From positions 14,200,100 to 14,264,099 of the forward strand of contig NC_088654.1 in NCBI RefSeq assembly GCF_964019385.1: 64,000 nucleotides of DNA, read 5' to 3'. Origin of the DNA: Sycon ciliatum (lineage: Eukaryota; Porifera; Calcarea; Leucosolenida; Sycettidae). Positions 34,044 through 43,506 of the stretch are shown piece by piece (the first letter of the stretch is position 1; the number at the start of each line of letters is the position of its first letter). The translations under genes were made by a program, and so were the position numbers. The notes beneath the pieces are model-generated. The model was given only the letters and a program-made list of their open reading frames with translations. It searched no databases and was not told where the DNA came from.

Positions 34044-34226
34044 TTCTTTCACCATTCTTTCACCATTCTTTCACCATTCTTTCACCATTCTTTCACCATT
34101 CTTTCAGCATTCTTTCACCATTCTTTCACCATTCTTTCACCATTCTTTCAGCATTCTTTCACCATTCTTTCACCATTCTTTCACCATTCTTTCACCATTC
34201 TTTCACCATTCTTTCACCATTCTTTC
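34044..34226 (+). repeat. (TTCTTTCACCA)n, last short block
   Basis: About 16 units. It ends at TTCTTTCC-TGCTTCTGG, exactly as the second array ends at 59556. Confidence 0.95.
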
Positions 34227-34606
34227 CTGCTTCTGGACAACATACTACTGTATAAGTAGAAATTTTCGTTTGGAATTAACTTTCGCTATATCCGTTAGTG
34301 GCCACGGAATAACTAAAGTTCGTACCAAAGTAAAGTTTTTTCTGAACTTTCGGGGGACAGACCTTGACCAAAAACCAAAATTAATACGTAACAAGCCTGC
34401 TAGTGGAGCGATCTAACGAAAGATTTTATGAACGAAATGTTTTACTTATACAGAACTAAAACTCCCAATCAACCTAACCACTTATCGGCATCCTTCTCAG
34501 TACTCTCACTTAGCTGCCGCTCCAAAGTGAATAAGCTAGCCAGTATTCTCCAGACATAATCTGTCTACGTTAAGCGTGGCTGACATACCGTCTGGACCGC
34601 TGACCT
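34227..34606. other. Flank between minisatellite and endonuclease fragment
   Basis: Non-coding, with a close match at 59557-59970. Nothing further recognised. Confidence 0.6.
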
Positions 34607-35140
34607 TTGATCCGCTCTGATAATCTACCAGAAAAAGGCTATGGCGGTGTTGCTACTCTTGTAGCTGACAGGTGGTTCTCCTCCATCAAGCGCCGGCTCG
34701 ACCTTGAGCGCTGTGGATTGGAAGTGGTTTGGCTCGAATTGCGGCCAGTAACCTTTCTCTCACTTCTCCTCATCATCTGTGCTCTACTTACAGACCCCCT
34801 GGAGACAGAATCTCCCAAGTCCAGGCATTTAGTGAGCTCATAGAGGACTGTCTGTCAAGTATCAGCCTCGCCAATGCTGCACCAGTACTTGCAGGAGACT
34901 TGAATGCTCGCCAATCTAAGTGGTGTGCTAGTGACATCACGAATCATGCTGAAAGAGAGTTCCATAAACTCTTCTCTTGTTTTGGCCTTGAGCAAATGGT
35001 GACATCCACCCCCCCCCCCTGGCTTACCATCGTGTATTGACGTTGTACTCATGGATCATCCTCAACCGTTACCCTCTCTTACGTCTGTTGCCCCTCTTGG
35101 TGCATCTGACCACGCACAGATCCTCAGTCACTTCCTACTG
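34607..35140 (+). pseudogene. LINE endonuclease fragment in the B2 upstream region
   Basis: Three frames together read an AP-like endonuclease of a non-LTR element: KGYGGVATLVADRWFSS and EVVWLELRP in one frame, then VLAGDLNARQSKW in a second, then CIDVVLMDH and GASDHAQILSHF (the catalytic SDH) in a third. At least two frameshifts and no RT show an old fragment. It differs from LINE-A and LINE-B in sequence. The same fragment lies at about 59980-60500, so it predates duplication of the unit. Confidence 0.75.
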
Positions 35141-36031
35141 CTTACTGATGCTGCTTATCGTACAAGTACATGAGGAACCTGCTGCAAACGGAAATCCAGC
35201 TGCAGCACCAGCAGAATCATAAATTACACCCACACTCATGATGACGTAACATCACGTCGAACCTTAGCAGCGATCGCGACAAAAATTACGCTATTACAGA
35301 GTTCACACTGACTTCGACGTTACCAAGCCTACTAGGAATATTTTGCCTAATTACCAGATGTGCCCATAATGTGGTTCACAATACATGACCTTGTAATCGT
35401 GCGTGGATAATACGACCCATCAGCCACGCAACTTGACCCAACGGCTACCGCATTCAGTACAAAGTAGTGCACTTTCGTATGAAATACACACATCACACGT
35501 CTTATGAATGGCGCTGAATTAAACTTGTTCAGGTACTAGGACAATGGAAATGTAGATAGTTTTCAGAGTGAACCCCAGCACCAGAATTTTCGCTTGATGT
35601 GTCGAGTTGCTAAATTTCACGCAATTTTTCGCAGAAACGTTAGCTCACCGCGGACAGGTGTTGAGTTAATCGCACTGAATGGTTTGTGCAGTGGATTTAC
35701 ACGTTGATTTGTCTGCTAGTGCTAGTTCTCCAATTTGGACGAGCTAAAGGCGAGCAAAACGCACACGTTGTACGAACACTCGCCCAAATTTTCGCAAGCT
35801 TAAACGCAAAATTCCTAGCGAAGTTTCGCTGTGCACATACAAATGTATGGAGCTAGAACTTTCACCAATCTGACAAGGCGGACACTTTCAGCTATTGAAG
35901 TAAGTCGATTATAACAACGGTTGGAATCTATTTAGTTGGGAAGCGCAAATTGTTTTTGGTGTGTTCTCCGTGATATATTGGTGAACAGCAGCTTAGACTA
36001 GTCTAAGAGATTTGGTTTTGTCGTTTGTAAG
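35141..36031 (+). other. B2 5' flank
   Basis: About 0.9 kb matching 60500-61396 before B3 and, nearer the gene, all other family members (AGTACAAAGTAGTGCAC and the proximal block ending in AAG before ATG). It includes GACTAGTCTAAGAGATTTGG shortly before the start. No gene. Confidence 0.6.
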
Positions 36032-37990
36032 ATGCGGCCACCGTGTGTGTTCTGCAAGGACGGAGCGGGGAAGGCGGGAAAACTTCTCAAGTGTCTTCAC
36101 AAGATCTGCTTAGACTGTCTTTCAAACAGCATTCAGCAATATGGATGGATACGCTGTTCCAAATGTCGGCGTATTACCCCATGTCCACCGCCCGGTCGCA
36201 GCCATCGACAGGTGTTGGTTGATGACTCCATGTTCGACAGTGTTCCAGATAGTCATGATGGAACCACGAAGACAAACGACAAATGTATTGATCTTCAAAT
36301 CGCTGATGAAAGTATGAACCCTTCTAGCATCCCACAAGAAACAGCGAGCTCTCACGAGGTCCGTTCAAACGTGGTAGATGCCTATCGTTTCCATAAACCA
36401 AACCATCATCACGGACGAGCGCACCTTTGCCCGTTCCATATTAATATGGAGTTACGGTATTATTGCAATCGATGTCGGGAGGTTTTGTGTGAAACGTGTA
36501 ACGCACAAATCAAGCATGCGTCACACATCGATCAGGTCAATGATGCTACTGAAACAGCCGCAGCTCTAAGGCAGAGACTTATGGAGCTCCTGCGCATCAT
36601 CTTCCCTGAGGACAAAGAAAAGGAAGTGAACGAAAGTCTTGAGTACGCCAGTGATCTCGTCACAGCATTTGAGTGTGACTCTGCAAGTGAAGTGTCCAGG
36701 ATCAAGACAATAATACATGAGCAAAGCCAGGACCTACTTCTTAACGTGAAGAAGCGAAAACACGAGCTGAGAAACGGGGTTGAATTTCGGAAAGAGGAGC
36801 TAGTCGAACTTCAAGAATGTAATCGGGAGTGGAACAGTGCAACGGGCGCTGTTCAGCACATACTCGAGGGACACAGACATGCTCTAACAAATGAAGACCT
36901 CGTTAAGCTGCATCCGCATTCCATTCAACTTCTTTCACAAACGTCCCGTGGCATTGTGGCCAAAAGACGTTCGCTAACGAGAAGAATAACATTAAAGTGC
37001 AAGAACCTTTCCGAACTAGAAAGACACCTTGATGTCATGGGTAAAGTCGTGGATAACACTGACATTGATTTGTCAAGCTGTTGCTTTCTTTACCCGTCGT
37101 CTATTGCGGTTGCAGGAGAACGATTTGTACTTACAGCTCGAGTGAGAAATGGACAAGGCCAACCTTTGTCTGAAGCCGCATTGAAAGTCTCCAGCATTCA
37201 GATCTGGGTAACTCGAATCGGAGGTGGTTTTTCGCCGTCAGCGCCAGTGCAAGTGCTGATATCAGCGTTTGGAAAAGGTGAAGTGCATGCAGAAGTCCAG
37301 TTTAACTGTAGTCAACCGACTATCTTTCTCCTAGAACTGATGCTGGATACCCCTTGTATCTTATCAGCATTGAAAAAAGGTTCAATGGTCAGGAATGTAG
37401 AGCTTTGTCACACTCCAACAGCGTCGGTGCATGTGTTCAGATCCTGGGCCAGCGTCTTTCACCCAATGTGCTGTTCTCCCAGAGAGTCCATACGAGCATA
37501 CCCACTCCTAACGTTTCTTTCACAGGCATCCACATTCTTCCGAGTACGCCAAGTCCGGGATGGAGTTGCTACGGCACGAGGCTCTAAACCGATTCAAAAT
37601 CGAGACTTTGCAGTAGCAATCATCATTATAAATTGCCCATGCAACAAGCTAGATATCGGATTTACATGGGACTGTGCAGAGACTAGCCAAGAAATGAAAC
37701 TTGAACTCGCGTCCTCAGCTAATTCGCACTCCTCGTCTACTCCTATGCGTAATTTAGTGACTGGAGACCTCATACACGTAACACGCTGTGCCTACATGCA
37801 GTGTAAGTATAACATTGACCACTATGATCTTCGCTCTGGATTGTTGAAGAACAACCATAGCGTACGTATAGATTCCAGTACGAAGCCAATATTAATGGTG
37901 CGAATGTTCCACCGCGATACACGAGTTGATGTTTTTGAATTTGATAAACAACAAATAAATAAATCAATGCAAGCGATAAAGCCTTTTTGA
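36032..37990 (+). CDS. B2: RING/B-box (TRIM-like) protein, intact
   Basis: 652-codon single-exon ORF with ATG directly after GTAAG. RING C3HC4 at residues 5-45 (CVFC, CLHKICLDC, CSKC). B-box type 2 at about 133-166 (CPFH, YYCNRCREVLCETC, HASH). Helical linker to about 330, filamin-like Ig segment (AGERFVLTARVRNGQGQPL to SQPTIFLLELMLD), then the unrecognised C-terminal domain (DGVATARGSKPIQNRDFAV, LDIGFTWDCAETSQ). Predicted E3 ubiquitin ligase, probably cytoplasmic since no signal peptide or membrane segment is seen. It differs from A and C types mostly in the linker and C-terminal half. AATAAATAAA lies about 30 bases before the stop, in coding sequence. Confidence 0.9.
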   Translation: MRPPCVFCKDGAGKAGKLLKCLHKICLDCLSNSIQQYGWIRCSKCRRITPCPPPGRSHRQVLVDDSMFDSVPDSHDGTTKTNDKCIDLQIADESMNPSSIPQETASSHEVRSNVVDAYRFHKPNHHHGRAHLCPFHINMELRYYCNRCREVLCETCNAQIKHASHIDQVNDATETAAALRQRLMELLRIIFPEDKEKEVNESLEYASDLVTAFECDSASEVSRIKTIIHEQSQDLLLNVKKRKHELRNGVEFRKEELVELQECNREWNSATGAVQHILEGHRHALTNEDLVKLHPHSIQLLSQTSRGIVAKRRSLTRRITLKCKNLSELERHLDVMGKVVDNTDIDLSSCCFLYPSSIAVAGERFVLTARVRNGQGQPLSEAALKVSSIQIWVTRIGGGFSPSAPVQVLISAFGKGEVHAEVQFNCSQPTIFLLELMLDTPCILSALKKGSMVRNVELCHTPTASVHVFRSWASVFHPMCCSPRESIRAYPLLTFLSQASTFFRVRQVRDGVATARGSKPIQNRDFAVAIIIINCPCNKLDIGFTWDCAETSQEMKLELASSANSHSSSTPMRNLVTGDLIHVTRCAYMQCKYNIDHYDLRSGLLKNNHSVRIDSSTKPILMVRMFHRDTRVDVFEFDKQQINKSMQAIKPF

Positions 37991-39214
37991 CTCCAAGCCC
38001 CAGTGAATGGACAATAACATATATGGCCTGTTATGGTTTTATTTGCTAACAATTGTGATTTTTTTCATGACCACGTCTAAGATAATTTCCTCCTTAAACG
38101 ACTTTAAGTTTTTTTTGTTGCCTTGTGATAATGAAAATTTGAGTTTTGTCATAGATTATATTATTTCCTTTGTTAAGTATAGATTATTGTAGCAGGTGAA
38201 TATCAAAGTTCCGAATGTTTGAATGCGATACACGCATAAATGGTCTGGAACAAAAACAAATATCGCATGTTATGGCTTTTCATTGCAAAAAATCGTGCTT
38301 TTTCTTTCTGATTACGTCATATATATTGTTCCTCGTTCAACAGGTTATCATAGAATAGGAATTTTCTTGTCATGATGAACTTTAGCGGTTTGTCAGTAAT
38401 TATGGTGTTTCGTCTGCATATTCCTGAAAATGGCCCCGTAATCCTTACTAACTGACAATAACCCCGCAAGGTTTATCTGTTTGATGACCGCCAAAAAGCT
38501 AATCAACGGCTGTTTCTTGGATAACATGTGGGTGTCCATGGTGTTTGCCTCCTATTCACGGGTACATTTTAAGAATAGTGATCAAAGTGACACCCTGCAA
38601 GCGCGATTGTTGACCAGCAGGGTATGTTGCGACGAATGATGAGATGGGACATTTACACAACAATACGTCACGCAATTTGTGTGTTGCCTTGCTCTGGGCA
38701 TATTGTGTGTCACAATGCGTGTCATCGTGTGTGGAAACGTACACTTTATCAGCCTAGCAATTTGACACAAACAGTTTCCACCTTCAGTACGAAATAACGC
38801 ACCTTCTCAGGAAATACAAACATGGCGTTGCATTTGAATTGCGCTGAAATTCATTTTCTCTGGTACTCGGTCAGTTAAAGATGTTCAAGATGGAACCTTT
38901 CGCGCGAATTTTCCCTTAATCGCACGAAATACGAAATTTCACAAGAATACTCAAAACGTTGAAAGCAGTAGTTGAACAAAGCTCGAAATAAACTTCTGCA
39001 GAAAGTCTCCTTCATGTATACATGTAAGGCACTGAAATTTTCGCCAATCCGATAAGACGGCAACTTTCACCCATTTAATTAAGTCGGTCTCAACGACAGT
39101 TTCATATCGTTCATTCGAGAAGCGTAATATTGTCTTGGTGAAATCTCTTTGATACGCAGTTGAATATCAGTTCAGACTAATTTTTAAAGGGATTTGGTTT
39201 TGTTCGTTAGTAAG
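37991..39214 (+). other. B2-A2 intergenic region
   Basis: 1.2 kb. The first part is the B 3' flank (match at 63356-64000 and, split by R, at 9295-9545 and 15495 onward). The second part is the A 5' flank, nearly identical to that of C1. It holds the empty site for element R at about 38358. No gene. Confidence 0.65.
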
Positions 39215-41163
39215 ATGCGGCCACCATGTGTATCCTGCAAAAATGGAGCAGAGAAAGCAGGAAAACTTCTCAAGTGTCTCCACAAGATCTGCTTAGACTG
39301 TCTTCCGCACAGAATTCAGCAAGATGGAAGGATACGCTGTTCCAAATGTCGACGTACTACGCCATGTCCACCACCCGGTCGCAATTACCAGCAGGTGTTG
39401 GTTGACGACTCCATGTTCCTCACTGTCCCGGACAGTCATGATGGAACCACGAAGGCGAAAGCTAAAGACGATGATCAGCAAACCGTCGCTGATGAAAGCA
39501 TGGATTCTCCTAACATCCCACAAGAATCAAAGAGCTCTCACCTAGTCCATTCTGCCGTGGTGGATGCTCAAGGTTTCCAGATACCTCATCACGGGCGAGT
39601 GCACTTCTGCCCTTACCATATGAAGATGAAGTTGCAGTATTACTGCACCCTATGTCGGGAGGTTTTGTGTGAAACGTGTAAGGAACAAGGTGAGCACGCG
39701 TCACATATCGATCAGATCAATGATGGCGCTGAAGCAGCCGGAACGTTAAGACACAGACTCACGGAGCGCCTCAGCAACATCCTCCCTGATGACAACGAAA
39801 AGGAAGTTAACGAAAGCCTGGATTACGCCGGTGATCTCCTCACAGCATTTGAGTGTGACTCTGCAAGTCAAGTGTCCAGTATCAAGACAATGATACATGA
39901 GCAGTGCCAGGAGCTACTTTTCAGAGTAGAGAAGCGAAAAGAGGAGCTGATTAGCGAGGGTGAATTGCAGAAGAAGGAGCTAGTCGAAGTCCTAGACCAT
40001 TTACGGGAGTCGAACAACGCTCTTCATCACATACTTGACGCACCCAGAAATGCTCTAAGAATCGAAAACCTCGTTAAAATGCGTCCACATTCGATTCAGC
40101 TTCTGACAGACGTGTAACGTGACATTGTGGCCAGAGGAAGATTGCTACTGCGGAGAATAGCATTTACGTGCAGGAAAATGTCAGAAGTGGAAGGACAATT
40201 TCGTATTATGGGTAAAGTCGTGGACAACACTGAAATAGATTTGTCGCGTTGTTCCTTTCCTTTCCCGGTGTATCCTGGATATGCAGGGGAACAATCTTAC
40301 CTTACTGTTCTAGTGAGAAATGGTCGAGGCCAACCGTTGTCTGATACCGCATTGAAAATCTCCAGCATTCAAATCTGGGCAACTCGAATTGAAGGTGCTT
40401 TTTCTCCGGCAGCTCCAGTGCTAGTGCCGATATCAGGTTATAGCAAAGGGGAAGTGCATGCTTTAGTCCAGTTTAGCTGCAGTCAAACTACTGCTTTTCT
40501 GCTAGAACTGTTGCTGGATATTCCTTGCATTTTACCTGACTTTCAAAGTGGTTCATTGGCCAGTATTGTAGATAGGTATTTCCCCTTAAAACCTGGCTGC
40601 TCATGTACAAATCGAGGGCGAGCGACTTTGACGTAGATTTGTGTTCCCCAAAAGAATGCGTAAAACTAGGGGTAAGGATGTGTACATTTACGAATGCCTT
40701 CCTGTACACGGAAATAAGCCAAGTAAAGAATGGAGTTGCAACGGTACGCGCCATTGAACCAGTTCAAGACCGAGACTTTGGAGTATCAATTATCATCTTA
40801 AAATGCATAACCAGGAAGCTAGACATCGGATTTACTTGGGGCTGTGCAGAGAATAGCCAAGAAATGAAACTTGTTCTGGCATCCGCCGCTAATTCGAACT
40901 CCTCGTCTTGTCCTATTTGTGATGTAGTTGCTGGAGACCTCATACATATAACACGCTTTCCCTACACCCAGGATAAGTATAACATTGACCATTATGTCAT
41001 TGACTCTGGATTGTTGAAGAACAATCATAACGTACGTATAGATTTAAATACGAAGCCAATACTAAAGGTGCGAATGTTCCGCTGTGGTACATGCATTCAG
41101 GTTTATGAACACAATACAGAACAACGGAATAAATTCATGCGAGGGGCGAAAAGTCCTTTTTGA
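39215..41163 (+). pseudogene. A2: TRIM-like gene, nonsense codon plus frameshift
   Basis: It starts normally (MRPPCVSC) with an intact RING and B-box (CPYH, YYCTLCREVLCETC, HASH). A TAA at 40115-40117 replaces the TCT of A1 (GACGTGTAACGTGAC) at about codon 301, ending the product before the filamin-like segment. The frame then runs open to about 40590, where one base is missing compared with A1 (CTTAAAACC against CTTAACAACC), and the C-terminal domain continues in another frame to 41163. A truncated RING/B-box/coiled-coil protein of about 300 residues could still be made, which could act on its own or interfere with relatives, but this is speculative. Confidence 0.85.
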
Positions 41164-42583
41164 CGCCCTGGCCCAGCGTATGGAGAAACAACACGTATCG
41201 CTTATAATGATTACCAAGCTCATCGATCCTGCTCTTTTCTTTCTGATTACGTCATACTTTAAAACAACTCCTCGCGGCTCAGTAAAGAAGCTGCTTTCGT
41301 GGCCATGTGCTATCGTGGCATAAAGAAACGAGATTTTGTCTTGTCTTGTCTTGATGAACATTTGCGGTTTTGTTTTTGTTTTTTGTCTGATTGTTTTGCA
41401 ATTCGCTCAAATGGTGCTCCTTGTTTCATGCGAACTGACAATCAACATACAAATTTGATCTGGTGCATGTCCGACCAAACTAACCAATGACTGTTCTTTG
41501 GATAGCTAATGTGGGTATCGATGGTGTTTGCTTGCCATTCATGTTTCAATCGAAAAAACCGTGTTCAGATTCACACCCAGCCAGCGGTGTTGCTGACCAG
41601 CACAAAGAAAGGATATGCAGGTTATGATAGCACATTTACAAAACAACACGTCATGCAATTTGTGTGTTGCCTCGCACCTTTAACACACCAGGATACATGG
41701 AAGATTTTGCAATGGACGAGCTAGGATATATTTAACCACCATCACCACTTCCATCTCAAACGCGTTACTATAAGACATGATGACGTCTCGAGTTTTTGGT
41801 CTCCATTGCAAGTTTGAAGCTTAGCGTTGGCTTCATGATGGGAGCAAAATTCTGTTCTCATATTTTCTCCAGAGTGGGAGCTGTAAACCATGGGAGGAAT
41901 CATAGGAGTGCCTGGCCAGCACCCAACCAACATGTACCGGTCCTTCAACGCGGGTGCATCCTTGGCCCGCGCAGGCTGTGCGTGCGTGCCTGACTGGCAG
42001 ACAAATGTTCACCCCCCCCCCCCCCCCCCTATCCCACTCAAGGGCTGCGGCCGCGCCGGCTACCCACGGCTTTCGTGACAGGACTTCTCAGGCTGCACCA
42101 GCGAGAGTTGTAATCCATGGTAGAGATCATTGGGACGATGATTATCTTGGTATTTTGTTGGCAAGTGGTGTTCGTGCCTCCATGCAAGCTGTCACTGCTT
42201 CGATACTGTGAAATATTTCATCATCACAAGCACAAATACAAGGCTAGTCCCTGAGCGCAGATCTCTAATTCAAATACATGTACAAAGGAGAAAGACAAAG
42301 GAACTACAAGTTACGCTATACTGTCCACTAACACCACCAGTTACTAAACAATCAGCTCATGCGATAACATTGCACGACACTGACCGACGGTACTGACGTT
42401 CTACAACTAACTCGCTAACAGCTCTAGCACATATTGGATGCGCACTCTTTAGATAGCACGTGACTGCCTATATGATAATATAATTATGTTTAATACTGCA
42501 CTCTGGTACAACTGGCTTCAATTAACTGTGCAGAGACATGCTTCACTAGAACGTCAGACGTTTAGATATCACGTGACTGCCTA
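41164..42583 (+). other. A2 3' flank
   Basis: Matches 4939-6366, including the C run (about 42012-42029). It contains the empty ATCT site of the 898-bp element at its right end. No gene. Confidence 0.7.
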
Positions 42584-43163
42584 TCTCTTAATTTGCTAAA
42601 TCCTATATATAGGATTTTGGTCATATTTTCAACCCAAAATGGGTGTGGCATGAGAATAGCAAACAGAATGTGACCAATTTTTCCTTGTTAGGTCTTAAGA
42701 TAATTTGATCAAACACTAACATCTCAGGCTCATCAACTTGCCCAATATTACTAAGGCCTGTGCCCTATTTTTCGAATCCTATAATTATACAGGATTTGAG
42801 ATTTTATTGGACCTTGTTTTATCCTTAAAACTGGTAGTTTCATGACGGCATGTGCGATATATCGTCATGAAACCACCGCGTGCCACACCTGCAATGTTCT
42901 TCTGCACATTCACTGCTTCAGTCCTTTCCATGACAGCAGCTGAACAATTATGTTCAAATTTCCAATTAGTGCTGAAAATGAGTATTCATCAGAAATATTA
43001 TCGCCCTATGAATCTAAAATGTAAACATTCATGCCTCAAATATTTACAACTTCCATGAAAACCAGTATGCCGTTATTATTGGTCGTGACGACCAATAACA
43101 ACGGCATAAAAGGCACACATTTTCAAATCCTATATAAGGATTTTTGGCCAGCAAATTAAGAGA
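42584..43163. mobile_element. MITE with palindromic TATAGGATT termini, copy 2
   Basis: Same TCTCTTAATTTGCT / AGCAAATTAAGAGA ends as at 7267-7866, flanked by TA (42582-42583, 43164-43165). The left edge is uninterrupted here. Confidence 0.8.
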
Positions 43164-43506
43164 TATAACTATATGTTACTGCACTCTGGTAGAACTGGCC
43201 ACAATTAACTGTTTGTTTGTTTGTTTGTTTAGCTTTATTTTACTTCACCAGAAGCACAGGCAAAATCTGCCTTCTCACTGGGCGTATTGCCACAGTTCTC
43301 GCAAAATGATGAAGGTGGTGATATAAGAAAAGGAGGAAGAGGAAAATACAATCATGAACAAGGCACAAAGAGAAGACGGAAACAATTCAATGAGGGAGTA
43401 CTACAAGTAACGAATTTGAATTTGATGAATTTTTCATGAAAATAATGCAACGGATGGAAAGGTTCCAGGGTTGAGGGAATGTTGACAGTTATGCGTCTTT
43501 GAGATC

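Noticed and set aside
24428..34226. CRISPR-like regular repeat array
   Set aside because: The 11-bp units are directly adjacent with no unique spacers, and the genome is eukaryotic.
24559..34255. Giant plus-strand ORFs of up to 1209 codons with FFHHSFTILSP repeats
   Set aside because: They are forced by the stop-free 11-bp repeat in all frames, mostly lack ATG starts and show no codon-level constraint. Treated as minisatellite.
40115..40117. Recoded stop codon (readthrough) in A2
   Set aside because: A separate downstream frameshift and the lack of a stop at this place in A1 point to simple decay.
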